Shown piece by piece: positions 8,446 to 17,695 of a DNA stretch of 64,000 nucleotides. How positions within the stretch are numbered: position 1 is the stretch's first letter; each line of letters opens with the position of its first letter. A model generated the notes under the pieces. The model did not search any database and was not told the DNA's origin. It saw only the letters and a program-made list of their open reading frames with translations. This DNA is from Paenibacillus polymyxa M1 (GTDB lineage: Bacteria > Bacillota > Bacilli > Paenibacillales > Paenibacillaceae). Both the position numbers and the translations under genes were made by a program. The stretch spans positions 248,001-312,000 of the forward strand of contig NC_017543.1 of assembly GCF_000237325.1 (NCBI RefSeq). The letters are read 5' to 3'.

Positions 8446-9006
8446 ATGAGTCAAAATCAAGGTATTAAAAGCGTTACACTTAGTCTTGAAGTTACTGTTC
8501 AGGTAAATGGAGATGATGTTGAACAGCTGCTTGCGGCAGCTAAACTGAAAGTTGCAGAGAAAATTCAAAATGACTTCCCAAGCTATTTCAAATATTCCAT
8601 TACAGATGGAATTGCACTCTCCCTTGAGAAGGCATACCCGGGAAAGATAGTGTTTATCCCAAATTTAAAGAAACATGGAGTTATTTGTAGCATTAATAAA
8701 TCATCTTATTCAGTGATTACTCCCCAGGGACGCATTAATTGTAAACTTCCAGCTCTTACAGATGGTGAGTTAGCAATTGAAGAGTTACTTTTGTTCGCTT
8801 CTAGGGATAAGAATTTGAAATCAGAATGGTCTGAGGGAAATGTCGGTTTTCTTAGATATAAAGACGATTATGTTCCCGTCATATTAGGTAGAGAGAAAAA
8901 TGGAAAAACCCCTGCATACAGAATCAATGGAAGTGAGAGATACAATCTTACTGATATACAATTAAAAAAACATCTATTTGATGCGATTCCAGTTTCTCCA
9001 GAATAA
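8446..9006 (+). CDS. Unknown protein, 186 aa
   Basis: Start ATG 8446 with AGGAGGA seven bases upstream; a longer reading frame from 8365 would run through the leader terminator and is rejected. The N-terminal 60 residues look like a helical domain beginning with beta strands (VTLSLEVTVQVN). The rest is a small beta-rich domain with basic patches. No family is recognised. It is controlled by leader copy 3. The terminator at 9081-9114 separates it from the second methyltransferase gene. Confidence 0.65.
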   Translation: MSQNQGIKSVTLSLEVTVQVNGDDVEQLLAAAKLKVAEKIQNDFPSYFKYSITDGIALSLEKAYPGKIVFIPNLKKHGVICSINKSSYSVITPQGRINCKLPALTDGELAIEELLLFASRDKNLKSEWSEGNVGFLRYKDDYVPVILGREKNGKTPAYRINGSERYNLTDIQLKKHLFDAIPVSPE

Positions 9007-9080
9007 CTATTTCGGACTAAAAGTCAGATATGGAGCTAATTCGTTTCTTGAATAAATGAAATTTATAAATTTAAAAATAG

Positions 9081-9114
9081 AGAAGGTAAAGGACAATCCT
9101 TACCTTCTTTTTTT
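9081..9114 (+). terminator. Intrinsic terminator
   Basis: GAAGGTAAGGA-type arm pairs with TCCTTACCTTC, then a T-run, 30 bases before the start codon at 9144. It may act as the end of the upstream unit or as an attenuator of the methyltransferase gene. Confidence 0.75.
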
Positions 9115-9143
9115 ATCCATTTATAAAAGGAGGATATTAAAAT

Positions 9144-9366
9144 ATGCTGTTGAAAACTAGAAAAGCAAAAAATTCTCTTCGTGGGGTATATCTTCAGGAC
9201 AAGATATTACAAGAGACGATATTCCAGCCTGGAACTCATTTCAAGTATCTGATTGATCAAAAGGCAAAGAAAATCATTATTTTAGGTTCTGAACTTGATA
9301 CGAATAACACTGTTTCGCGTCGACAATTAAAAAAGGGTATAAAGCCTGTTATTGATATTCGGAATA
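9144..9366 (+). CDS. Second cytosine-5 DNA methyltransferase, exon 1
   Basis: The ATG at 9144 follows AAAGGAGGA. It encodes 74 residues plus one base and is homologous to the N-terminal domain of the first enzyme (shared pattern of KxGxYxxDKxLxExxFxPGxxxxxxxDQ and later PVID). A group II intron begins at 9367, after the first base of a codon. Spliced to 12201, that codon becomes AAG and the sequence continues DALAAFHGC, aligning residue for residue with DIRAALKDC of the paralogue. This alignment is what fixes the splice junction. Confidence 0.8.
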
Positions 9367-12200
9367 GTGCGACACGTTTCTAAGTCAACAGAAGGTAGCG
9401 CTATGCTATCAATATGGTAAAGCTTAGACACCACACATTGTGTGGGAGAACTATAGAACCGAAGAGCTAAATGACGGAGTAACGCCCCGAAGAGCTCTCC
9501 ATAATCTCCGACCAGCACAAGGGTAAGTAAATACTCTCGTGTTGGAAGCTCGGTGAAGTCGGCTGTGGTCACACCCTAATTGGCAAAGCCGAAGGAAAAG
9601 CGAACCAGAGATGGTCGAGTGTGATATAGGCCGGTGGTCTTGGATACCCATGGTGAGAATGTGCTGGATATGTTAAGAGCATAGCGCACAGACGAACTTC
9701 CGATTGTACGGGTCTTGAGAATAGAGGAGTCGAAAGGCTCTTGCTCCATATGGAGTTGTCTATGAGGATGAGTAAGCATTGTTTCCATGAAAATCCTTAT
9801 AACGTTACAGGCGTTATCAAGTAGACGGGCTCATAGGAAGCACCTAAAGGTATCCACTCAGATAGGTTCTGTGGAACGTGGGAAGCTGATAACGTGGAGA
9901 CTTTACTGTCTGCGAAGCGGTGTTGAGGAAAACTTATAGTGTGAGACTAGCACATAAAGGATAACTCAACTTTATATCAGTGAAAGTGGAGGCATAGTAC
10001 CAGTGAAGCCGTGATAACAAGCGGTGGAGGGATAGCCTCTAGTCTTATGAAGGACGACAATATCTCCTAACCTACTTTAGTCGATTCCCAAGGTTCCGGT
10101 ACGACTAAGAAAGTGAAATCTCCTGCAAAGGAGGGATTAGCGACTTGGCGAAAAGACTGAAGCTCAGACACAACGAGTACTACAACTTCCAAGATATTTT
10201 GGATGAGTTGTACACATTGAGTCAACAAGGAAAATACTTCAACAACCTGATACAGACGATGAAAGATGAAAAGAACATCCTGCTAGCATACCGCAACATC
10301 AAACGCAATGGAGGTAGAAATACCCCTGGTGTAGATGGATTGACTATGCAAGACATAGCCAAACTCCATCCGGATGAGGTTGTAGCACGAGTCCAAGATA
10401 TGTTCAGGTTTTATGTGCCCAAACCGGTTAGAAGGAAAATGATTGACAAAGGGAATGGTAAGCAAAGGCCTTTGGGGATACCGTGCATTTGGGATAGGCT
10501 GTTTCAACAGTGCATCTTACAAGTGCTCGAACCCATCTGCGAAGCTAAGTTCCACAATCACTCCTACGGCTTTAGGCCAAACAGAGGCACTCACCACGCG
10601 CTTGCTAGGATGAAATCACTCATTAACCTGGGTGGACTCCATCATTGCGTAGATGTCGATATCAAGGGATTCTTTGATAACGTGCATCATGGTAAGCTCC
10701 TGAAACAAATGTGGACCATTGGTATCAGAGACAAAAAACTCTTGTCCATCATCTCTGCGCTCATAAAGGCCGAGATAACTGGAGAGGGTGTTCCTCTGAA
10801 AGGAACCCCACAAGGCGGTATTCTATCGCCCCTACTGTCGAACATCGTACTTAACGAACTAGACTGGTGGGTAAGCAACCAATGGGAAACCTTTGAAACC
10901 GAACATAAGTACGCTGACCTAGCGAAGTACCGAGCAATGAAGAAGACCGGACTAAAGGAAGCCTTCATTGTACGATACGCCGATGATTTCAAAATTCTCT
11001 GCCGAACTCGTAACCAAGCCATTAGGGTGAGAATAGCTGTCGAAAAGTTCCTAAAAGAGCGTCTCAATCTTGAGTGTTCAAAGGAAAAGTCGAAAGTTAT
11101 AAACCTCAAAAAGCAATGGTCAGAGTTCTTGGGCTTTCAACTTAAAGCCCAACGCAAAGGCTTTGACGAGGTGAAACTCTCCAAAAGAGAGTCCCGCGGG
11201 TATGACAAAAACACTGGTAAGCAAATCCGCAAGACGGTTATCACTGGTGTTAAGAAAATACCCAAATTTGTGTGTATATCCAGAATGTCGCACAAAGCAA
11301 AGACCAACGCGAGATTGAAAATATCAGACGCTGTCAGCCGACTACAAAAATCCACCACCGTTAAGCAAGTCCAAAGATTCAACACAACAGTGATGGGAAT
11401 TCAAAACTACTATAGGGCAGCTAGCCTGATTTCTTTAGATCTGGCGGAAATTAACTTTACTTGTCGGATGAGAATCTTTAATCGACTAAAGAACAATATG
11501 GTACCAGCCACCATGAAGGATCTTACTGATTCACAGAAGGAACGATACAAGGATTATGATTGCAAGCTCCATGCCCTTGGCGGTGTCGCCCTTGTGCCAA
11601 TTCATGCGCAGAGGAATGTACCCCCAATGAATTTCAACCAGAAAGTGTGTGGCTTCACCGCGGATGGTCGAGATCTTATCCACAACAAATTAGTCAGCTC
11701 TGCAGCGCATGTACTTGCACTCGGGCTCACAAATATTCCGGATAAAAGCATAGAGTACCACGATAATCGTATATCCAAGTTCCTCGCCCAGTATGGGAAG
11801 TGTTACGTCACAGGAAGGGAACTAGGGCTTCACGGATGGCACTGCCACCACGTTGTCCCGTTCCATATCTCCAAAGACGACAGATTCTCAAACCTTGTCA
11901 TAGTGGATGGAGACATTCACAGTCTGATTCACATGACCGACCAGACCAAAATCGATGCTTTGTTGAAGATCCTTGACCTAGATAGCAAAAATCTGGTCAG
12001 CCTCAACCGGCTTCGTAGAAAAGCTGGTAGGGAGGCCATCAAAGCAGCGCTACCCGTGGCTGGGTAATAAACTAACCATATCGTCAGGATGTTATGTGTC
12101 GTTTGGAATAAGAGGGAACGCCGGGTGCAGTGAAAGCTGCATGCCCGGTGTGATGCGGGGGAAAAGGTGGAGATAATCTCAAAACCTTACCTATCGCAAT
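9367..12200 (+). mobile_element. Group II intron encoding a reverse transcriptase
   Basis: The intron starts GTGCGACACG and ends in ACCTATCGCAAT, both nearly identical to the ends of the intron at 5932-6683. Domain V is at about 12119-12151 (GCCGGGTGCAG, GAAA loop, CTGCATGCCCGG). Length 2834 bp. The reverse transcriptase ORF is at 10145-12067 in the domain IV position. The insertion site is in the 5' part of the second methyltransferase gene, a different site from the first intron. This is the probable mobile parent of, or helper for, the ORF-less intron. Confidence 0.88.
10145..12067 (+). CDS. ltrA: Group II intron reverse transcriptase/maturase with HNH domain
   Basis: 640 aa from a TTG start with a GGAGGG site upstream. 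N-terminal RT0/RT1 region contains NTPGVDGLT. RT motifs include YGFRPNRGTHHAL, KGTPQGGILSPLLSN and catalytic YADD at about residues 278-281. A maturase (domain X) region follows at about 360-470. The C-terminus (about 553-595) is an HNH-type endonuclease with two CxxxG/HCHHVVP-like elements. In this family the protein helps its RNA fold and splice, then drives retrohoming by target-primed reverse transcription. All motifs look intact, so the intron is plausibly active. Confidence 0.93.
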   Translation: MAKRLKLRHNEYYNFQDILDELYTLSQQGKYFNNLIQTMKDEKNILLAYRNIKRNGGRNTPGVDGLTMQDIAKLHPDEVVARVQDMFRFYVPKPVRRKMIDKGNGKQRPLGIPCIWDRLFQQCILQVLEPICEAKFHNHSYGFRPNRGTHHALARMKSLINLGGLHHCVDVDIKGFFDNVHHGKLLKQMWTIGIRDKKLLSIISALIKAEITGEGVPLKGTPQGGILSPLLSNIVLNELDWWVSNQWETFETEHKYADLAKYRAMKKTGLKEAFIVRYADDFKILCRTRNQAIRVRIAVEKFLKERLNLECSKEKSKVINLKKQWSEFLGFQLKAQRKGFDEVKLSKRESRGYDKNTGKQIRKTVITGVKKIPKFVCISRMSHKAKTNARLKISDAVSRLQKSTTVKQVQRFNTTVMGIQNYYRAASLISLDLAEINFTCRMRIFNRLKNNMVPATMKDLTDSQKERYKDYDCKLHALGGVALVPIHAQRNVPPMNFNQKVCGFTADGRDLIHNKLVSSAAHVLALGLTNIPDKSIEYHDNRISKFLAQYGKCYVTGRELGLHGWHCHHVVPFHISKDDRFSNLVIVDGDIHSLIHMTDQTKIDALLKILDLDSKNLVSLNRLRRKAGREAIKAALPVAG

Positions 12201-13522
12201 AGGATGCGTTGGCTGCCTTTCATGGATGCGACTATTTGCAAGTCGATATCTTTGGAGAGCATGTTGTTGTTCAAGGTTATATTGAGGCTAACTCTGCCCC
12301 TATTCAAAAAATGAAACGTGTTGTAGACAATGTATGTGGGTTAAAGAGGAAAGTCAGGGATATAACAGACATCCTCTCTGTTGTAAAGAAAAATGAAATT
12401 CTCCTTTCTCGAAAATCATTTCGTAAAGCCTCAGGATATCTTGGATATGAACAACTTGAGTTTGATCTTGGTGAAAACTTAACAAGCAGTTCAAATGCTT
12501 ATTTGGCACCAAGCTTATCGAATTTAGAAATACCTTTACAAATTTCGAGTCTTTTTAGTGGAGCGGGCATAATGGATCTAAGTTTTTTAGAAGCTGGTTT
12601 CGATGTTGTTTTTGCTCTGGAACTCGATAAGGACGCTGTTGAGACTTACCGACATAATATTGGTTCTCATGTCATTCAAGGAGATATCACTAAAATCGAT
12701 AAAAGCAGGATAGTCAAGGCTCCGATAATGATTGGGGGAAGCCCTTGCCAAGGACTTAGCAACTCCAATCGTTATACAAATTACTTAGATAATCCCAACA
12801 ACCTTTTGCTTAAACATTTCATCGATTCAATTAAAAATAATAAAAATTGCAAGGTATTCGTACTCGAAAATGTACCTCGCATTTTGACAGCAGGAGAGGG
12901 GAAGTTCAAGGATGAAATATTTAATGTTCTATCTGATTTTGAAATAACAGCTGGTATCATGTCGTCTGCAGATATGGGAAGTGCACAAGCTCGTGAACGT
13001 GCGATATTCATAGGAAGTAAAATAGGTAAAATTGAACTGCCAGCTCCTCTACTAAAGCCGGAGGAATACAAGACTGTTAGAGAGGCGTTTAAAGGTTTAC
13101 ATGATACTATCCCAAATCAACGTCATGTATCAAAACCAAAAAAAGTAACGCTTGAAAGAATGAGTGCAGTTCCTCCAGGGGGGAATGTATTTAGTATTCC
13201 AGATAACATTCGACCCAAAGGTCAACATTCTGATATGTATAAAAGATTGGAATGGGATAAACCATCAGTTACGATCGTCAACCCAAGGAAATCTTGCATC
13301 CTTCATCCTGAAGAAGATCGGATTCTATCTGTACGTGAATGTGCTCGACTTTTTGATGTAAGCGACAATTTCGAATTTAAAGGTAAACTTTCATCAATGC
13401 AGCAACAGATTGCAAATGCTGTTCCTGTTCGCCTAATGCGCTCAGTGGCTGAAGCTATAAAAACCTCAATCCAGCGGTTTAACGATGCTCTAACCAACTT
13501 TAATGGCTTACAGCTCGTTTAA
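12201..13522 (+). CDS. Second cytosine-5 DNA methyltransferase, exon 2
   Basis: Carries all key motifs: motif I (SLFSGAGIMDLSF), motif IV with catalytic cysteine GGSPCQGLS (about residue 257 of the spliced 514-aa protein), motif VI (VLENVPRIL), motif VIII (SAQARERAIFIG), a target-recognition stretch, and motifs IX/X (LSVRECARLF; QQIANAVP). An unspliced fragment could start at TTG 12209 but lacks a ribosome site. No cognate restriction endonuclease is visible nearby, so it looks like an orphan methylase, possibly for self-protection of the element. Confidence 0.88.
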
Positions 13523-13532
13523 ATGCTATTTC

Positions 13533-13686
13533 TTCTCTGTCGGATTAAATCATGTTACGATAGCTCCATACTTTGGTTTTAGTTTGCTTCCGCCATGCGG
13601 CAATGAAGCACTTGATCTAAATTCGCTAACAAGCGTCTAATCTGTGAAAAACACTACTTATGGTAGTAACAGATGGGCGTTTTTTT
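13533..13686 (+). promoter_or_regulatory. Promoter plus two-tier hairpin leader and terminator (family A, copy 4)
   Basis: Weak -35 TTCTCT (13533-13538), 17 bp, TACGAT (13556-13561). The two-tier hairpin is at 13585-13610 with outer arms TGCTTC and GAAGCA (6 bp), inner arms GCC and GGC, loop ATGC, unpaired C 5' and AAT 3'. The terminator at 13630-13686 pairs GCGTCTAATCTGT with ACAGATGGGCG before a T-run. The gene at 13740 follows. Confidence 0.75.
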
Positions 13687-13739
13687 GTTGTGTTATTTAG
13701 GTAATTGGGCGTATGGAGAATTGATTAAGGAGCGATCTT

Positions 13740-14327
13740 ATGGGAACTCAACTTTCATTTTCTTTTAATGAGAGTTTATTAATCACGGAACAAATGGATG
13801 TAGCAACTACTGTCTTGGATGGTAATCATATAGATCCTTTTGTGGAAGCAAACAAAAAATTTTTTGTGGACTACACTGGTGTTCAACTGTCATTAGAATT
13901 TACAAACACTAGTGAGGAAAAGTATATAAAAATAAAAGAGATATCAGAAATATTGAAAACTAAGCAAAGGTATACTCTACTCTTTTATGATGATCTAACA
14001 GGATTTCCAGTCGCAACTCAACTCACAATGCAGAAGGTTTTTGTAGCACCTGCTTCGGAATACGAAGAAGCCTTGCATTTAACATTTCGAGTAAAAAACC
14101 AGCGTCGGGGGACCGAAGTTATTTTAAACCCAAATAAAACGTTTATTATTTGGGAGGGCTATATCAATATTGACACGAACATATGGTTAGAATCCACAAG
14201 AAAAGATGGTTTTATAAGAAAAATGGCCAAGTACGGTAAAGTTGACGAATGCATTTTAAATTGTGGATTAAAATGGGCTGATAAGAAACCATTTATAGTT
14301 TATCGTCCTGTTGGCCAAATTTTTTAA
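13740..14327 (+). CDS. Unknown protein, 195 aa
   Basis: Not recognised. The ATG at 13740 follows AAGGAG. The protein is predicted soluble with mixed alpha/beta content. The middle contains a run of beta strands (RYTLLFYDDLTGFPVATQL), and the C-terminal end is rich in Trp and Lys with two cysteines too far apart for a classical zinc knuckle. It lies downstream of leader copy 4, and a terminator at 14356-14390 separates it from the next gene. Confidence 0.6.
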   Translation: MGTQLSFSFNESLLITEQMDVATTVLDGNHIDPFVEANKKFFVDYTGVQLSLEFTNTSEEKYIKIKEISEILKTKQRYTLLFYDDLTGFPVATQLTMQKVFVAPASEYEEALHLTFRVKNQRRGTEVILNPNKTFIIWEGYINIDTNIWLESTRKDGFIRKMAKYGKVDECILNCGLKWADKKPFIVYRPVGQIF

Positions 14328-14355
14328 TTTTCTGCTTAACAAAAATACATTTATT

Positions 14356-14390
14356 AAAAACCCTCTGAGATTAAAAATCAGGGGGTTTTC
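14356..14390 (+). terminator. Intrinsic terminator
   Basis: AACCCTCTGA pairs with TCAGGGGGTT, then T-rich sequence, between the genes at 13740 and 14408. Confidence 0.75.
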
Positions 14391-14407
14391 ACATCGGGAG
14401 GAAAATC

Positions 14408-14671
14408 ATGGAGTTCATAATAACATTCACTGATCCAAAACATGCAGTAAAAATCGTGGAGGTACTTGAAAGGAATGACTACTTATTTCAGAGCATTCAT
14501 ACTCCCCATGAGTTATTGGAAATTAACTTTTTCTTTTGCGAAAATGCATTAATGGTTTCTAAAGGAAACCTACTTCTACTTGAATTGATCTCGGAACTGC
14601 CAGTAGCAAGCTTATTTTGTATTCAAAATTCACAGTATGAATTCGTTTATTCGGTTCAGGAAGGTACATAG
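14408..14671 (+). CDS. Unknown small protein, 87 aa
   Basis: The ATG at 14408 follows GGGAGGA. The pattern of alternating strands and helices (EFIITFTDPKHAVKIVEVLERNDY) suggests a small ferredoxin-like or ACT-like alpha/beta fold, but I cannot assign a family. No membrane segment. It probably depends on read-through of the terminator at 14356-14390 or on a local promoter that I did not find. Confidence 0.55.
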   Translation: MEFIITFTDPKHAVKIVEVLERNDYLFQSIHTPHELLEINFFFCENALMVSKGNLLLLELISELPVASLFCIQNSQYEFVYSVQEGT

Positions 14672-14855
14672 AATGGAACAACTATCTTTATGATGTGGGT
14701 AGAATCAGTTTCTAAAACACTATAATTCATCTAATGTAGAGATTATGCTAGCATCGAAAAGGATTTCACCCTCTTGTTGTTCCGAAAAAAAGAAGATTTG
14801 TTCTTTCTAATGGTTAACTATAAATTATCAAATGAAGAAAAATGGAGACCAGGAA

Positions 14856-14981
14856 GTGATTCTTACTTTAGCTTTTTTAAATTCTTATTTGCCTTTTGAA
14901 TTGCCAAGCGATCTTTCCAGAAAGGTGAAAGATAGAATAATTAAAATGTCATCAGGTAACTTGATATCAAGTGAAGAATGA
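14856..14981 (+). CDS. Possible 41-aa ORF
   Basis: A GTG start at 14856 with GGAG eight bases upstream opens a 41-codon frame ending in TGA at 14979. The product begins hydrophobic (LTLAFLNSYL) and ends basic and polar. The rest of 14672-14960 shows no other gene. Its weak ribosome site and overlap with the next promoter make it doubtful. Confidence 0.25.
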   Translation: MILTLAFLNSYLPFELPSDLSRKVKDRIIKMSSGNLISSEE

Positions 14982-15108
14982 TTTATTATTTAAGTAGTTT
15001 ATTATTTGTTTGTCCTCTTGCCATGCGGCTTAGAGAGGTTATGTATAAGATTACGCCCTGTGGGTGACTTTAGCATTTTTATGCTCATGTCATTCACAGG
15101 GCTTTTTT
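14961..15108 (+). promoter_or_regulatory. Promoter plus two-tier hairpin leader and terminator (family A, copy 5)
   Basis: Promoter TTGATA (14961-14966), 17 bp, TATTAT (14984-14989). The two-tier hairpin is at 15014-15038 with outer arms CCTCT and AGAGG, inner arms GCC and GGC, loop ATGC, unpaired T 5' and TTAG 3'. The terminator at 15055-15108 pairs GCCCTGTG with CACAGGGC before a T-run. The sliding-clamp gene at 15197 follows. Confidence 0.78.
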
Positions 15109-15196
15109 GCGCTACTTACGTCTAAGATTCTCTTCATCTTATCTATTCCCAGCGCACTTGTGATAAAGAATAAACCACTAACAGGAGGTAATAAAG

Positions 15197-16360
15197 ATGT
15201 TTAAGATTAATTCAAATATTTTGCAACCGGTTGTAGCAGCTATGGCTAAAGCAATAAAAGATTCTGGGATTGGTGAACGAAATGTTTATATTAAAAATAT
15301 TGATTTGGGGATTGTTTCATTTTACTTTAACTCTCCAGAACTCTCAGCGGAGAAACGTATCCCAGCTCAAGTTGAGTCTAGCTTCAATATAACAATTAGT
15401 ATGAGAGAACTGGCCAAAAAAGTAGCTGGCCTGCCCAACAATGAAGAAATTCAATTTAAAGATGTACAATCAAAAGGTGGTAGTGTTCATTATGTTGAAA
15501 TGTTATGGGGGAGTCATGGTAGACGAAGCAATATTTTCGTTCAAACCCTTAACGAAAATACAGAATTCTTAGAAGTTCCAGTTCTGAGCGAAAAAGTTCT
15601 ATGGGGCCCCAACCTTTTGTCTCAACTGGTTAATAAGTTTAAAGCCTTTACTTTAAAATCATCGAGTGATGAGGCAAAACAATCCCCTGTTTTGTCCGGG
15701 ATATTTATGTCACAGTCTCAAACGGGTCAATGTATTCTAAGAGCAGCCGATAGAAAGATAATGGTAAAATATATATCAGATTATCAGTGGGTTAAGGATG
15801 ATGTAATTTTGGATACGGATCATTTGTCAGGTGTATCCAATCTCATATCGACGAAAACAGATGTTGAAGTAGGTGTGAGTAAAAAATCAGGCCTAGTAAT
15901 CTTCCAGTCAAAGGATACTACTTGTGTCTGTCGAGTATTGAGTGGTATATATCCAAAAACTGACCAATTATTTAACTATGAGGTCAAATGTAAATACACT
16001 TTTGATCGGCCGGAGTTAATGGAACTTTGCTCTAGAGTACAAAAGATCACTGAAACAGGCACCAAGATGGTAATATTCGAAAACCGTAAAAATATCGTTT
16101 TTGCTGTTGTACCTAACGTCTTGGAGCAACAAATTGGCGCTTCAGTAGAAGGAATAAAGTGGAGCTTTGCTGTAAATGCTGAGAAACTTTTCGATTGCAT
16201 TAAATTTTTTGAGGCTGAAGATGAAGTGACTTTATATCTTGAAGATCCTAATCGTCCTATTACTATAGGCTGCGATGAGTCCCCTGATATTCAGATGGCT
16301 ATATCGCCATATAGTATCTCTGGACTGAATGCAGATCTTAAGGAGTTTGTCTCTGTCTGA
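15197..16360 (+). CDS. DnaN-like DNA polymerase III sliding clamp (beta subunit)
   Basis: 387 aa, about the length of chromosomal DnaN; start ATG with AGGAGG upstream. Three repeats of the clamp fold can be followed: the domain 2 signature PVLSGIFMS...LRAADRKIMVKY (DnaN: PVLTG...ATDxxRLA), the domain 2/3 transition SGIYPKTDQLF (DnaN: GxYPxY), and the C-terminal end of domain 3 ITIGCDESPDIQMAISPYSI. It would form a ring on DNA that tethers polymerases and other clamp-binding proteins. It is diverged from chromosomal DnaN, so probably an element-encoded paralogue. It is preceded by leader copy 5. Confidence 0.88.
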   Translation: MFKINSNILQPVVAAMAKAIKDSGIGERNVYIKNIDLGIVSFYFNSPELSAEKRIPAQVESSFNITISMRELAKKVAGLPNNEEIQFKDVQSKGGSVHYVEMLWGSHGRRSNIFVQTLNENTEFLEVPVLSEKVLWGPNLLSQLVNKFKAFTLKSSSDEAKQSPVLSGIFMSQSQTGQCILRAADRKIMVKYISDYQWVKDDVILDTDHLSGVSNLISTKTDVEVGVSKKSGLVIFQSKDTTCVCRVLSGIYPKTDQLFNYEVKCKYTFDRPELMELCSRVQKITETGTKMVIFENRKNIVFAVVPNVLEQQIGASVEGIKWSFAVNAEKLFDCIKFFEAEDEVTLYLEDPNRPITIGCDESPDIQMAISPYSISGLNADLKEFVSV

Positions 16361-16377
16361 GCATTAGAAAATAAAGG

Positions 16378-16532
16378 TTGTTTATGTAGCTAGCCAATGA
16401 TAAAATATTCATGTAAACATTTATTCCTTTTCCCTCCGTCAAGCGACTAATGAGGGTTTATTTCATGCACAGCCATTCACCCCCAAAGGTGTAATTGTGT
16501 CTTTATGACGCATTTCACTTTTGGGGTTTTTT
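16378..16532 (+). promoter_or_regulatory. Promoter plus two-tier hairpin leader and terminator (family A, copy 6)
   Basis: Promoter TTGTTT (16378-16383), 17 bp, TAAAAT (16401-16406). The hairpin is at 16432-16456 with outer arms CCCTC and GAGGG, inner arms GTC and GAC (a compensatory change from GCC/GGC), loop AAGC, unpaired C 5' and TAAT 3'. The terminator at 16479-16532 pairs ACCCCCAAAGGTG with CACTTTTGGGGT before a T-run. Unlike other copies, a second promoter (16613-16640) lies between this module and the gene at 16680. Confidence 0.75.
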
Positions 16533-16612
16533 ATATTGGAATTTAAGAATTTCAAATTGTTAATGATGCAGCTTTTTGATTTTCTTCATTTTTTACATGG
16601 CTATGCCATCCA

Positions 16613-16640
16613 TTGACAGTAATGCGTGTGTTCTTATAAT
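16613..16640 (+). promoter_or_regulatory. Sigma-A-type promoter with upstream palindrome
   Basis: TTGACA (16613-16618), 16-bp spacer, TATAAT (16635-16640). Just upstream is the palindrome ATGGC-TAT-GCCAT (16597-16609), a possible operator. The next start codon is at 16680. Confidence 0.75.
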
Positions 16641-16679
16641 GGGAAATGGTATAGACCTCATATTGGGAGGTTTTACTAA

Positions 16680-16931
16680 ATGAAAAAAGTAACGTGGGCG
16701 AATACTACGTATCTATCAATTGATCATGATTTAGACGATCTACAGAAATTTTACCTCACTCAGGAACTCAACAATAATCATGCACGTCCTATAACCTTAC
16801 TCCGATCCATTGCAAAAGCGAAGGCGTTCAAACAACGGGTAAGATGGTTTTTTCAGGAGGCAATGATATTGTTAGGAATAATTATTGTCTTAATATTTAT
16901 AGAAGTAACCTTTATAGTCATACAATTATAG
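16680..16931 (+). CDS. Small tail-anchored membrane protein, 83 aa
   Basis: The ATG at 16680 follows TTGGGAGG. The first 60 residues are soluble and basic toward their end (RSIAKAKAFKQRVRWF). The last 22 form one hydrophobic membrane segment (ILLGIIIVLIFIEVTFIVI). It ends 12 bases before the membrane-anchored gene at 16944 and is co-transcribed with it. A link to conjugation is suggested only by location. Confidence 0.65.
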   Translation: MKKVTWANTTYLSIDHDLDDLQKFYLTQELNNNHARPITLLRSIAKAKAFKQRVRWFFQEAMILLGIIIVLIFIEVTFIVIQL

Positions 16932-16943
16932 GGGGATTAGGAA

Positions 16944-17666
16944 ATGGAATTATTAATCATTATTCTGGTCTTCATTATTCCTATTATTGTAGGCTTTTGT
17001 AGTGGATTTTTAACAAATACAATGACAGTAGATAGGTCTGAAATTATTCAGGAACTTGATATTAGCAATGAAGATGTATGTAGACCAACTCCATTAACTC
17101 AAGAGTCACAAGAGTCTAATGGTCAATCACCTTTACCGGAAATTTCATCACTTCCACCTGCAGTGGAGCACAGTCTTTCACAACTTCTTAAGGAATTAGC
17201 TAACGATCAATCCGTTCAGGAAGACCAAATCAATGTGGAGCCTGAAAGCCAACGATTCTTGGCTCCTCCTAGTGATTCAGATATACCTCCAACATTACTT
17301 GATAATCAAAGCAATGAAGAAGTCTACGAAACACCGCCTCTTAAATTACCTGCTGACGAATATAATGCAATTGGCAGATTTTATGGGTATGATTTTGCAG
17401 ATCAGGTAACAACAACACCTGAATTAGGTCCTTCCCTTAATGAGGTTGATATTATGATGGGAAGACTCAATTATCAAACGACTGACTGTCAGTTAACTTA
17501 TAATAGAAAATCTGTTTTTTTAAAGGGAGAAAGCATTAAGCGGGAAATGGACGGGGAAGTTGTCATGGTCAAAGGATTTTTCCTTGACAGTGAGCTATTT
17601 TTCGTACAAGAAACCGATAGGATTGAAAGAAGTAAACAAGAACTGGATTTACAATATGGAAGTTAG
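16944..17666 (+). CDS. Membrane-anchored, proline-rich protein, 240 aa
   Basis: The ATG at 16944 follows GGGGATTAGG. Residues 1-27 are an N-terminal membrane anchor (LLIIILVFIIPIIVGFCSGF). Residues about 45-130 are acidic and rich in Pro, Ser and Gln, likely a flexible linker. The C-terminal third is a small globular region. This layout fits an accessory envelope protein of a secretion apparatus, but no family is recognised. Three hairpins follow immediately. Confidence 0.6.
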   Translation: MELLIIILVFIIPIIVGFCSGFLTNTMTVDRSEIIQELDISNEDVCRPTPLTQESQESNGQSPLPEISSLPPAVEHSLSQLLKELANDQSVQEDQINVEPESQRFLAPPSDSDIPPTLLDNQSNEEVYETPPLKLPADEYNAIGRFYGYDFADQVTTTPELGPSLNEVDIMMGRLNYQTTDCQLTYNRKSVFLKGESIKREMDGEVVMVKGFFLDSELFFVQETDRIERSKQELDLQYGS

Positions 17667-17695
17667 AGGGAATTTGTTAATTCCCTCGCTTTTTT
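17666..17695 (+). terminator. Intrinsic terminator
   Basis: GAGGGAATT pairs with AATTCCCTC, followed by GC and a T-run, directly at the stop codon of the preceding gene. Confidence 0.8.

Noticed and set aside
10283..11385. Minus-strand open frames inside the reverse transcriptase gene
   Set aside because: They overlap a strongly supported gene, have no ribosome sites and show no domain.
16597..16609. Palindrome ATGGC-TAT-GCCAT as another two-tier hairpin
   Set aside because: It contains similar letters but lies upstream of a promoter, has no outer stem and no following terminator, so it is more likely an operator or chance.
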